Assembly: GCA_021787175.1 (NCBI GenBank)
Contig: JAJYMF010000136.1
Coordinates: 1 to 13,215, forward strand
Reading direction: 5' to 3'
Source of the DNA: Pseudomonadota bacterium
GTDB taxonomy: Bacteria; Pseudomonadota; Gammaproteobacteria; Xanthomonadales; Rhodanobacteraceae
DNA: 13,215 nt
The notes under the pieces are model-generated. The model made no database searches, was not told the DNA's origin, and saw only the letters and a list, made by a program, of their open reading frames with translations. This document shows, one piece after another, positions 4,469-12,622 of the stretch. Within the stretch, counting starts at the first letter, position 1, and every line of letters starts with the position of its first letter. Both the position numbers and the translations under genes were made by a program.

Positions 4469-7400
4469 ATGAAAGGATCCCGATCGATTGCCGCGCTTGC
4501 GATCGCCGGTCTCACCGTTGCCGCGGTTGCCAGCGCGAGCCTGCCGCAGAGCTCGCCGCGCGCGCGTGCCGCCGCGATCTATCGACTGCGCGCGCTGGCC
4601 GGCCCGAACGGGCAGTTTGACGGACGCCAGTATCAATCCGCGCTGCGCGCCCGCGCGCAGATGCTGGCGCACGGCGCCATGCAGTCCCGCGCCTGGCTGC
4701 CGGGCGGCGCGACCACGCGCGCGACGGCACCGACGGTGATCAACTGGACCGAAATCGGCCCCGGCAATGTCGGCGGGCGCATCAACGCCATCTGGATCGA
4801 CCCGGCGAACGCGCAGCATCTGATCGTCGGCGCGGCTGGCGGCGGCCTCTGGCAGAGCAGCGACGGTGGCAGCAGCTGGGCCGCGATCGGCGAATTCCCC
4901 GGGTCGCTGGCCGTCGGCGCGATCGCGCGGCTGGCCAACGGCACGCTGCTGGCGGGCACCGGCGACGAGTTCAACGAGTTCCAGCCCGGCGACGGCATGT
5001 TCCTCTCCAGCGACGGCGGCACCACCTGGACCCCGGTGGCCGATACCGCGCCGCAGTCGAACACCGACTTCTGGAGCGTGATCCTGTCCATCGCCACCAA
5101 CAGCAACTCAAACTCGTTCAACCCAAGCCTGAACGTGGCATTGGCGGCCACTTGGGGCGGCATCGCGCGCAGCGCCGACGGCGGCAACACCTGGACCCAG
5201 GTCTGGCCCGCGGCCGGATCGGTCAGCCCCAGCGATGGCGTGGTCTTCGATCCCAACGACCCCAACGTCGCGGTGGCCGACAACGAGAACGGCGGCGTGG
5301 TGTATTCCACCGACGCCGGCCAGACCTGGACGGCGGGCAGCGGCCTGCCCGGCACCCCCACGCACGTCCCTGGCCTTCGATCCCAGTGTGTCATTCTCTG
5401 TGTATGCCCTCGTCGACAACAGCAACGGCAGCAGCCCCAGCGGCGAGGTCTTCCACTCTACCGACGGCGGCAAAACCTGGACCCTGCTGGCCGGCACCGG
5501 CGCCTTCGTCAACGCGGTCAGCAAGACCGCGGTAGGCGCGCTGTGCGACAACTCCTTCAGCGGCAGCCCAGTGGAATGCCAGGGCGGCTATGACAACGTC
5601 ATCCTCGTCGAGCCGCACGCCTACGGCACCCAGCCGACCATCGAGGTCGGCGGCATCGACATCTTCAGCTCGACCGATGGCGGCAGCACCTGGACGATGT
5701 CCGGTGCCGCCTATGCAACGACCAACTACCTGCATGCCGACCAGCACGCCTTCGCCTACAGCACGTCCGCCAGCACGCTCTATGTCGGCAACGACGGCGG
5801 CTTCTACCGGCAGCTGCCGCTGGGCAACTGGCTCAAGCAGAACGCCGGTCTGGCGGTGACGCAGTTCTACGCGGCCTCCGGCCACAAGGGCGTGACCGCC
5901 TCGAAGAACGTCGTCGTCGGCAGCGCGATCACCCCGATCCTTGCCGGCACGCAGGACAACGGAACGCAGCTCTACGAGGGCTATTCGAGCAGCGGCAGCC
6001 CGCAGCCCGACGCCTGGATCGCGATCTACGGCGGCGATGGCGGCCAGACCGCGGTCGATCCGGTCGACGGCAACTACCTCTACGGCGAATACACCAATCT
6101 CACGCTGTTTTATTCCGCGACCGGGTCGACCGCGCAGAACTTCAGCAGCGAGCCGCCCGATACCGGCTCGCAGTCGGCCAACTTCATCGCGCCCTTCGTC
6201 CTGGTCCCCAATGGCACGCAGAGCCCCACCCAGATGCTGGCCGGTGGCGCCTCGCTGTGGCTGGGCAGCGGCATCCAGGGCGGCAATCCGACCTGGGCCA
6301 GCCTCAACGGCAGCACCATGCCCGTCGGAACAAGTGGCGGCCCTTCCACCGGCAATTCAAACAATTACATCAGCGCCATCGCCGTCGATCCGGCGAACAC
6401 CAACAGCATCTGGGTGGGTTATGACAATGGCCAGGTCTGGCATTCGACCAATGCGCTCAGCGGCAGCCCGACCTGGACGCAGTCCGGCAGCGGGATCCTG
6501 CCCGGCACGCGCCCGGTCGAGAGTTTCTGGATCGTCCCTGGCCAGTCGAATACGGTTTACGTGACCTACCTCGGGTTCAAGGCCACCAGCACGGACGACA
6601 ACGTGTGGGTCACGACCAACGCGGGCTCGAGCTGGTCCGGCATCGGCAGCGGCCTTCCGCCGGGCCCGGTGTATTCGCTGGTGACCCATCCGCAGTACCC
6701 GCAGATTCTCTATGCCGGCTCGCTGACCGGCGTCTACACCAGCATCGACGGCGGCCAGACCTGGACCGCCAGCAGCCAGGGCCCGGCCAACATCTCGGTC
6801 AACCAGCTGGCCTGGTTCGACACCTTAACCCCCAGTCAGCCGGTGCTGCTGGCGGCCACCGACGGCCGCGGCGCGTGGCTGGGGTCGCCGGCCTACAACC
6901 CGACGCCCACGTTGACCGCGCTCAATCCCGCGCAGGTGACGCTGGGCTCGCCGGCGACCGCGGTCACACTGACAGGCAGCGGCTTCGTCGGCGGCAGCAC
7001 GGTGACCCTGGACGGCGCCGCGATTGCGGCGACCTATGTCTCGGCCACCCAACTGCAGGTGACGGCGCCGGTGACAACGCTGGCGATAGCCGGAACGCAC
7101 ACCTTCATCGTCGACAACCCGATTCCGGGCGGCGGCGCGTCCGCGGGTGCCAGCCTCACGGTGACCTATCCGGCGCCGACGGTGTCCTCGCTGTCGCCGG
7201 CATCGACCGCGATGGGCGCCACGGGCTTCACCCTGACCGTCAACGGCAGCGACTTCCAGCCGGTCTCGACGGTGCAGTGGAACGGCAGCGCGCTGGCGAC
7301 CACCTACGTCTCGGGCAGCAGCCTGACCGCCGCGGTGCCGGCGTCCGATCTCGCCAGCGGCGGCAACGCGACCGTCAGCGTGAGCACGCCCGCACCGGGC

Positions 7401-7826
7401 GGCGGCAGCGCCAGCGCGACCTTCGCGGTGAACTACCCGATGCCGACGCTGAGCTCGATCTCGCCCACCTCGGCACAGGGCGGCTCGAACAGCGCGACGA
7501 TCACCGCGACCGGCAACGACTTCGTGCCGGCATCGACGATCGACTGGAACGGAGCTGCACTCGGCACGACCTACGTGTCGGCAACGCAGCTGACGGCGAC
7601 CGTGCCGGCCGGCGATCTTGCCGCCGCGGCCAACGCCGTGGTGACCGTGGTGACGCCGGCGCCGGGCGGCGGCACCTCGGCGGCGATCAGCTTCGCGGTA
7701 TCGGCGCCTCCCCCTGCTCCCGGCGGTGGCGGCGGTGGCGGCGGCGCCCTGAGTGCGACCGATCTGCTGGCGCTGGCCGGGCTCTATCTGCTGAGTCTGC
7801 GCCTGCGAAGGAAGGCGGCCGCCTGA
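4469..7826 (+). CDS. Exported Asp-box/BNR beta-propeller protein with three IPT/TIG domains and GlyGly-CTERM-like tail; apparent frameshift
   Basis: Removing one base near 5355-5370 gives a single 1118-residue protein. As given, the first frame runs from ATG 4469 into nonsense after GLPGTPTHV, while the second picks up LAFDPSVSFSVYALVD and continues to the stop at 7826. Layout: signal peptide (1-24, ending VASAS); beta-propeller from about 92 (WTEIGPGNVGGRINAI) to 808, with at least eight Asp-box motifs such as SSDGGSSW, SSDGGTTW, SADGGNTW, STDAGQTW, STDGGKTW, STDGGSTW and SIDGGQTW; three IPT/TIG domains (about 810-900, 901-989, 990-1078); eight glycines at 1085-1092; a hydrophobic helix; and the basic end RLRRKAAA. 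This tail resembles GlyGly-CTERM signals processed by rhombosortase on type II-secreted proteins. The ribosome binding site AAGGGGAG lies in the end of the lipoprotein gene. It is probably a secreted or surface glycan- or protein-binding protein; enzyme activity cannot be inferred from Asp boxes alone. Confidence 0.85.
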
Positions 7827-7850
7827 TCGGAGCACATCAAGCCAGGCCCG

Positions 7851-7883
7851 CTGGCGGCGGTCGGTTCAGCCGGCCGCCGCCAG
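7851..7883. terminator. Strong dyad between convergent genes, overlapping the radA stop (candidate bidirectional terminator)
   Basis: CTGGCGGCGG at 7851-7860 pairs with CCGCCGCCAG at 7874-7883; a T-G wobble and an inner CGG/CCG extend the stem, leaving the loop TTCAG. It lies 25 bp after the propeller stop and covers the last codons and stop of radA on the other strand. No T tract follows on either side, so it is a poor match to a classical intrinsic terminator, but its place between convergent genes favours a termination or 3'-end stabilising role. Confidence 0.45.
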
Positions 7884-9239
7884 TGCGTCGCCCAGACGAT
7901 CGACGGCAATGATTTCGAGATCGCCGACGCGCCCCTTCTTGGGCGCGTTGGCCCTGGGCACGATCGCGCGCAGGAAGCCGTGGGTCGCGGCTTCCTTCAG
8001 GCGTTCCTCGCCGTTGGGAACCGGACGGATCTCGCCCGACAGGCCGACCTCGCCGAAGGCGATGGTCTTGTCCGGCAGCGCGCGGTTGCGAAAGCTCGAC
8101 AGCACCGCCAGCAGCACCGGCAGGTCGGCGGCGGTTTCCTGCACGCGGATGCCGCCGACCACGTTGACGAACACGTCCTGGTCGTACACCGCCGCGCCGC
8201 CGTGACGGTGCAGCACCGCCAGCAGCATCGCCAGACGGTTCTGCTCCAGGCCCAGCGCCACGCGCCGCGGGTTGGCCAGCGGCGAGGCGTCGACCAGCGC
8301 CTGCACCTCGACCAGCAGCGGCCGCGTGCCCTCGCGGGTGACCATCACCGCGCTGCCCGGGGTCGGCCCGCTGTGCGCCGAGAGGAAGATCGCCGACGGA
8401 TTGGGCACCTCGCGCAGGCCCTTGTCGGACATCGCGAACACGCCCAGTTCGTTGACCGCGCCGAAGCGGTTCTTGAACGCGCGCAGCACGCGGAAGCGGC
8501 TGCCCGCCTCGCCCTCGAAGTACAGCACCGCATCGACCATGTGCTCGAGCACGCGCGGCCCGGCGATGCCGCCCTCCTTGGTGACGTGTCCGACCAGGAA
8601 CACGCCGGTGCCGGTCTCCTTGGCGTAGCGGGTGAGCTTGGCGGCCGACTCGCGCACCTGGCTGACCGAGCCCGGCGCCGCGGTCAGCAGCTCGGTCCAG
8701 ATGGTCTGGATCGAATCCACCACCAGCACGCGCGGACGCTCCGCGGCGGCGTGCTCGAGGATGTGCTCGATGCAGGTCTCGGCCAGGCCGCGCAGCGGGT
8801 CCAGTGCCAGACCCAGCCGCTGCGCGCGCGCCGCCACCTGCGCCAGCGACTCCTCGCCGCTGACGTAGAGACTGGACAGGCGCGTGCCGAGCGCGCCCAG
8901 CATCTGCAGCAGCAGGGTCGACTTGCCGATGCCGGGATCGCCGCCGACCAGCACCACCGAGCCTTCGACCAGACCGCCGCCGAGCACGCGGTCGAGCTCG
9001 CCGATGCCGATCGAGGTGCGCGCTTCCTGCGTCTGCGCCACCGACGCCAGCGGCGTGATGCGCGGTGCGCCGGCCGCGGCGCCGGCGTAGCTGCCGCGCC
9101 GCGCGACCGGCGTCTGCGCCGGCTCGACCACGAAGGCGCCGAGCGTGTTCCAGGCGCCGCAGTCGGCGCACTGGCCCTGCCATTTCGAATGCTCGCTGCC
9201 GCACTGGCTGCAGACGTAGGCGGTGCGGGCCTTGGCCAT
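7866..9239 (-). CDS. radA: DNA repair protein RadA (Sms)
   Basis: A RecA-like branch-migration ATPase that helps process recombination intermediates, in the cytoplasm. From the chosen start MAKARTAYVC it has 457 residues, the usual family length. Domains: a C4 zinc finger (Cys10, Cys13, Cys24, Cys27); the RecA-type ATPase with Walker A GGDPGIGKST at 99-108 and Walker B VLVVDSIQ at 171-178; the RadA-specific KNRFG motif at 256-260; and a C-terminal Lon-protease-like domain from about 275, carrying the conserved segments REGTRPLLVEVQALV and GLSGEIRPV. An in-frame ATG 12 bases upstream (9251) overlaps alr, but family members begin MAK-AKT-like and GAGGA is better spaced for 9239. It starts one base after the alr stop, so it is last in the dnaB-alr-radA unit. 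Confidence 0.96.
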   Translation of the reverse strand: MAKARTAYVCSQCGSEHSKWQGQCADCGAWNTLGAFVVEPAQTPVARRGSYAGAAAGAPRITPLASVAQTQEARTSIGIGELDRVLGGGLVEGSVVLVGGDPGIGKSTLLLQMLGALGTRLSSLYVSGEESLAQVAARAQRLGLALDPLRGLAETCIEHILEHAAAERPRVLVVDSIQTIWTELLTAAPGSVSQVRESAAKLTRYAKETGTGVFLVGHVTKEGGIAGPRVLEHMVDAVLYFEGEAGSRFRVLRAFKNRFGAVNELGVFAMSDKGLREVPNPSAIFLSAHSGPTPGSAVMVTREGTRPLLVEVQALVDASPLANPRRVALGLEQNRLAMLLAVLHRHGGAAVYDQDVFVNVVGGIRVQETAADLPVLLAVLSSFRNRALPDKTIAFGEVGLSGEIRPVPNGEERLKEAATHGFLRAIVPRANAPKKGRVGDLEIIAVDRLGDALAAAG

Positions 9240-9240
9240 G

Positions 9241-10323
9241 TCAGCTGGCATCCTCGACGAACAGCACGCGTCGGGTCAGGCCGCAGGTCAGCACGTAGCT
9301 GATGGTCCCGGCGTGGGTAGCGACCTCTTCCGCAGGCAGACCGCCACCCCACAGCACCACCTCGTCGCCGACGTCGGCATCGGGCATGCCGCGCAGATCG
9401 AGCGTGATCAGGTCCATCGACACCCGCCCGATCAGCGGCACGCGGCGGCCGCGCAGCAGCACCGGCGTGCCGGCCGCGGCGCTGCGCGGATAACCGTCGC
9501 CGTAACCGATCGCGGCCACGCCCACCGGCATGTCCTCGGGACAGGTCCAGGCGCCGGCGTAGCCGATGCGCTCGCCGCGCGCGACCCGATTGATCGCGAT
9601 CAGGCGCGTGGCCAGGGTCATCGCCGGGGTGAAGCCGAAGTCGGCACCGATCTTGCCCTCCACCACCGACTGTCCGTACAGCAGGCCGCCGATGCGCACC
9701 CAGTCGCCGCGCGCGGCCGGCCAGCCCAGCAGGCCGGCCGAATTGGACAACGCGCGCGGACCGGGCAGCCCGGCGGTGGCGGCCTCGAAGGCCGCGATCT
9801 GGCGCGCGGTCCGATCGTTGGCGAATTCGTCGGAGGCGGCGAAGTGCGTCATCAGCACGATCTCGGGATGCACGCCGGGCAGCGCCGCCAGTCGCGCATG
9901 CGCTGCACGCACGGCGGCGGGCGCGAAGCCCAGCCGGTGCATGCCGGAATCGATCTTCAGCCAGACCCGCAGCGGGACGCCGGCCGGCTCGGCTTCGAGC
10001 CAGTCGAGCTGGCTGTCGTGATGGATCACGGCCTCGAGATCCAGCCGGCGCAGCTCGGCCAGATCGCCAGGTGCGTCGGGGCCGGACAACACCACGATGC
10101 GCTGGCGGAACCCGGCCGCACGCAGGCGCAGGCCGTCGGCGATCGCCGCCACGCCGAAGGCATCCGCGCTCGCGAACGCGCGCGCCGTGCGCTCGAGGCC
10201 GTGACCGTAGCCGTCGGCCTTGATCACCGCCATCACCCGCGCCGGCGCCGCCAGCGCGCGCGCGCGTTCGAGATTGGCCTGCAGCGCGTGCGCGTGCACG
10301 CGCGCGACCGCCAGTCGGCTCAC
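9241..10323 (-). CDS. alr: Alanine racemase, PLP-dependent
   Basis: Interconverts L- and D-alanine to supply D-Ala for peptidoglycan. The 360 residues match family length. The PLP-binding lysine is Lys35 in VMAVIKADGYGHG; the second catalytic base is Tyr255 in GERIGYAGAW; other family blocks are LKIDSGMHRLGF (around 123-133), LSNSAGLLG and RIGGLLYG (phosphate-binding and active-site loop). The N-terminal TIM barrel and C-terminal beta domain are both complete. The start is GTG at 10323, in a GTGA overlap with the dnaB stop, indicating coupled translation. It is the middle gene of dnaB-alr-radA. I cannot tell from sequence whether it is the alr or dadX type; the housekeeping location favours alr. 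Confidence 0.95.
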   Translation of the reverse strand: MSRLAVARVHAHALQANLERARALAAPARVMAVIKADGYGHGLERTARAFASADAFGVAAIADGLRLRAAGFRQRIVVLSGPDAPGDLAELRRLDLEAVIHHDSQLDWLEAEPAGVPLRVWLKIDSGMHRLGFAPAAVRAAHARLAALPGVHPEIVLMTHFAASDEFANDRTARQIAAFEAATAGLPGPRALSNSAGLLGWPAARGDWVRIGGLLYGQSVVEGKIGADFGFTPAMTLATRLIAINRVARGERIGYAGAWTCPEDMPVGVAAIGYGDGYPRSAAAGTPVLLRGRRVPLIGRVSMDLITLDLRGMPDADVGDEVVLWGGGLPAEEVATHAGTISYVLTCGLTRRVLFVEDAS

Positions 10324-11711
10324 TCGAAGCTCCCGGCGTAGCTGTTGGGCGCGTAGTTCTCGAACTTGGTGTAGCGGCCCAGGAAGGTGAGCTTGAGGGT
10401 GTCGGTGGGACCGTTGCGCTGCTTGCCGATGATCACTTCGGCGAGGCCCTTGTCCGCCGATTCCTTGTTGTAGTACTCGTCGCGGTAGATGAACATGATC
10501 ACGTCGGCGTCCTGCTCGATGGCGCCGGACTCGCGCAAGTCCGCCATCACCGGACGCTTGTCGGTGCGCTGTTCGAGCGAACGGTTGAGCTGCGAGAGGG
10601 CGACCACGGGGATGTCGAGTTCCTTAGCCAGAGCCTTCAGTCCGCGCGAGATTTCTGAAATTTCGGTGGCGCGATTCTCCTTGTTCCCGGGCACCTGCAT
10701 CAGCTGCAGGTAGTCGATCACGATCAGGCCCAGACCGTGCTCGCGCTGCAGCCGGCGTGCGCGCGAGCGCAGGTCCACCGGCGACAGCGCCGGCGTGTCG
10801 TCGATGAAGATCTTGGCCTCGCCCAGCAGCCGGATCGCGCTGGTCACGCGCGGCCAGTCCTCCTCGGCGATGTCGCCGTTGCGCAGGTGGGTCTGGTCGA
10901 TGCGGCCGATCGACGAAATCAGGCGGAACGCCAGCTGCGAGGCGGACATTTCCATCGAGAACAGCGCGACCGATTTCTTGGCGTGGATCGCGGCGTGCTC
11001 GGCGATGTTGAGCGCGAAGGCGGTCTTGCCCATCGCCGGGCGCGCGGCGACGATGATCAGGTCGGATTTCTGCAGGCCCGAAGTCAGATTGTCGAGATCG
11101 ACGAAGCCGGTCGGCGTGCCGGTCAGCTGGCCGCGATTCTCGTAGCGCTCGTGCAGGATGCGCACGGCATCGCGCGCGGCGCTGCGCATGTCGACGAAGC
11201 CCTTGCGCCCGCGCGCGCCGGCCTCGGCGATGCTGAACACGCGCTGCTCGGCCAGCTCCATCACCTCCGGCGTGGTCTTGCCGTCGGGACGGTAGCCGTC
11301 CTCGGCGATCAGGGTGCCGGCGTCGATCAGCTGCCGCAGCACCGACTTGTCGCGCACGATGTCGGCGTAGGCGGCAATGTTGGCCGCGCTGGGAGTGGCG
11401 TTGGCCAGTTCGATCAGATACGACGCGCCGCCGATCATCTCGGCGAGGTTGTTGGACTCGAACCACTCGCCCAGCGTCACCGCATCGCAGGGCATGCCGC
11501 GCTGCGAAAGCTGGCTGAGCGCGCGGTAGATCAGCCGATGATCCTTGCGGTAGAAATCGTCCTCGGTCAGGCGGTCGGCGACGCGATCCCAGGCCTCGGG
11601 CGCCAGCATCACGCCGCCCAGTACGGCCTGCTCGGCCTCGATCGAGTGCGGCGGGACGCGCAGCGCATCGACGCTGGAGAGAGGTTTGCGATCGGGAAAC
11701 ACGGCGGCCAT
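10320..11711 (-). CDS. dnaB: Replicative DNA helicase DnaB
   Basis: Hexameric 5'-3' helicase that drives the replication fork and is loaded at oriC by DnaA with a loader. The 463 residues are complete: N-terminal primase-interacting domain (PPHSIEAEQAVLGGVMLAPEAW from about 20), linker, and RecA-like C-terminal domain with Walker A ARPAMGKTA at 223-231 (Lys229), Walker B LIVIDYLQL with Asp333, and the SLEQRTDKRPVMADLRESG block at 378-396 (DnaB motif H4). No intein or insertion interrupts the motifs. I chose ATG 11711 because GGAG lies about 7 bases upstream and the following sequence fits homologues; a longer in-frame start at 11765 would place coding over the leader hairpin and lacks support. 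Its stop overlaps alr by 4 bases. Confidence 0.97.
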   Translation of the reverse strand: MAAVFPDRKPLSSVDALRVPPHSIEAEQAVLGGVMLAPEAWDRVADRLTEDDFYRKDHRLIYRALSQLSQRGMPCDAVTLGEWFESNNLAEMIGGASYLIELANATPSAANIAAYADIVRDKSVLRQLIDAGTLIAEDGYRPDGKTTPEVMELAEQRVFSIAEAGARGRKGFVDMRSAARDAVRILHERYENRGQLTGTPTGFVDLDNLTSGLQKSDLIIVAARPAMGKTAFALNIAEHAAIHAKKSVALFSMEMSASQLAFRLISSIGRIDQTHLRNGDIAEEDWPRVTSAIRLLGEAKIFIDDTPALSPVDLRSRARRLQREHGLGLIVIDYLQLMQVPGNKENRATEISEISRGLKALAKELDIPVVALSQLNRSLEQRTDKRPVMADLRESGAIEQDADVIMFIYRDEYYNKESADKGLAEVIIGKQRNGPTDTLKLTFLGRYTKFENYAPNSYAGSFE

Positions 11712-11726
11712 GAGTGCTCCGGTGCT

Positions 11727-11754
11727 GCAACGGCGCCCGTGCGGGCGTCGCTGC
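11727..11754 (-). promoter_or_regulatory. Hairpin in the dnaB leader
   Basis: Reading the dnaB strand, a 12-bp imperfect stem (one mismatch, one G-T pair) around CGCCC-GCAC-GGGCG lies just before the dnaB ribosome binding site and 15 bases before the start codon. It could reduce or time initiation, or act as an attenuator. It is not followed by a T tract. Structure is visible; function is inferred. Confidence 0.4.
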
Positions 11755-11805
11755 ATGATGGGCACAGCGCCGTCTCAAAGATAGAGAATAAGCAGGTGGC
11801 AACCC

Positions 11806-11814
11806 TGTGGATAA
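11806..11814 (-). promoter_or_regulatory. Consensus DnaA box upstream of dnaB
   Basis: TTATCCACA on the dnaB strand is a perfect match to the DnaA R-box, 94 bp upstream of the dnaB start codon. A weak promoter reading (TTATCC, 18 bp, TATTCT) would make the box overlap the -35 position. DnaA control of dnaB is therefore possible, but a single box can arise by chance and its occupation is not shown. Confidence 0.5.
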
Positions 11815-11878
11815 GCTGTGCGGCGACGATCGGCGCCGCCCCGGCGCTGCGGTGCCTGGCACGTGTGTCCGCAAACGA

Positions 11879-11904
11879 CGACGGGCGCCTCGCGGTGCCC
11901 GTCG
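11879..11904 (-). terminator. 11-bp hairpin between rplI and dnaB (candidate terminator of the ribosomal operon)
   Basis: CGACGGGCGCC and GGTGCCCGTCG pair over 11 positions (one G-T) around the loop TCGC. On the - strand the hairpin is followed within 6 bases by a weak TTT, so it may terminate the rpsF-rpsR-rplI transcript, about 170 bp after the rplI stop and upstream of the DnaA box and dnaB promoter region. The short T tract makes it only a candidate. Confidence 0.45.
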
Positions 11905-11968
11905 GAATGTCTACAGGCTCCAGAATGCCGGAGCGAACACGCTGCGTCGTGTCGGCTGTGCGTCCAGG

Positions 11969-12010
11969 TCCCGTGTCGTCGGCCATCCCTGGCCTTCACG
12001 GGATGAGTTC
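11969..12010. repeat. 42-bp hairpin repeat, copy 1
   Basis: Begins TCCCGTGTCGTCGGCC and ends CACGGGATGAGTTC. Inside, TCCCGTG pairs with CACGGGA and GGCCA with TGGCC around a TCCC loop, giving a two-part hairpin. It is identical over 42 bp to the copy 56 bp further on. This looks like a REP-type intergenic element; no transposase (RAYT) is nearby. Confidence 0.75.
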
Positions 12011-12024
12011 GCGTTCGATCTGGA

Positions 12025-12066
12025 TCCCGTGTCGTCGGCCATCCCTGGCCTTCACGGGATGAGTTC
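12025..12066. repeat. 42-bp hairpin repeat, copy 2
   Basis: Exact second copy of the element at 11969-12010, same orientation, with a 14-bp unrelated spacer between them. It starts 10 bp past the rplI stop, so in the rpsF-rpsR-rplI transcript both hairpins would form in the 3' untranslated region, where they could protect the RNA end or slow polymerase. Confidence 0.75.
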
Positions 12067-12075
12067 ATCCTGAAC

Positions 12076-12528
12076 TCAGCCTTTTTCGGCGACCACGATC
12101 ACCTTGACGGTGACCTGCACGTCGGCGTGCAGCACGACCGGCACCTCGAACTCGCCGATGGCGCGGATCGGGCCCTCGGCCTGGATCACTTCGCTCTTCT
12201 CCAGCGCGAAGCCCTGCGCGGTGAAGGCTTCGGCGATGTCGCGGGTGCCGACCGAGCCGTACAGCTTGCCTTCGGGGCTGGCATTGACGGCGATGGTCAC
12301 GCTGGCGCCCTCGATCTGCGCCTTGCGCGCCTCGGCGGCGACCAGCAGCTGGCCGGCCTTGGCCTCCAGCTCGGCGCGGCGCTGTTCGAACGCGGCCAGC
12401 TGGGCTGCCGTGGCCGGCACCGCCTTGCCCTGCGGCACCAGATAGTTGCGGCCGTAGCCCGGCTTGACGTTGACCTTGTCGCCGAGGTTGCCGAGGTTTT
12501 TCACTTTTTCGAGCAGGATCAGTTCCAT
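12076..12528 (-). CDS. rplI: 50S ribosomal protein bL9
   Basis: Large-subunit protein that binds 23S rRNA and bridges between neighbouring ribosomes. The 150 residues match the family: the N-terminal rRNA-binding domain (MELILLEKVKNLGNLGDKV, then VKPGYGRNYLVPQGKA), a long connecting helix (about 45-75), and the C-terminal domain with EGKLYGSVGTRDIAEA. The start is set at 12528 because the family begins MELILL or MQVILL and GGAG lies about 8 bases before it; an in-frame ATG four codons upstream is less likely. It is the third gene of the rpsF-rpsR-rplI set, separated from rpsR by a 94-bp hairpin-rich gap. Confidence 0.97.
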   Translation of the reverse strand: MELILLEKVKNLGNLGDKVNVKPGYGRNYLVPQGKAVPATAAQLAAFEQRRAELEAKAGQLLVAAEARKAQIEGASVTIAVNASPEGKLYGSVGTRDIAEAFTAQGFALEKSEVIQAEGPIRAIGEFEVPVVLHADVQVTVKVIVVAEKG

Positions 12529-12547
12529 GGGGCTCTCCACTTCGTTA

Positions 12548-12615
12548 GCGCCGGCGAACCGGCGCAGCCGCGGACGGCTGTCCGAACGCAGGCATGGCGT
12601 CCGTCGCGCGGACGC
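12548..12615 (-). other. Three consecutive hairpins in the rpsR-rplI gap
   Basis: Stem-loops are GCGCCGG-CGAA-CCGGCGC at 12548-12565, CGGAC-GGCT-GTCCG at 12571-12584, and GCGTCCG-TCGCG-CGGACGC at 12597-12615. The second and third share complementary CGGAC/GTCC arms and could re-pair with each other. They occupy most of the space between rpsR stop and the rplI ribosome binding site and could set relative rplI expression by partial termination, RNA processing or translational masking. No T tract is seen. Confidence 0.45.
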
Positions 12616-12622
12616 GCAGGCC

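Noticed and set aside
7980..9302. 440-codon + strand open frame opposite radA
   Set aside because: It is antisense to radA, which has all family motifs; the translation is low-complexity His/Arg/Gln/Ala and has no domain.
10737..12062. 441-codon + strand open frame opposite dnaB and its leader
   Set aside because: It is antisense to dnaB with shadow-frame composition. Its end runs through the 42-bp repeats, which only by chance extend the frame.
11969..12066. CRISPR array
   Set aside because: Only two repeats, a 14-bp gap too short for a spacer, an internal two-part hairpin and no cas genes.
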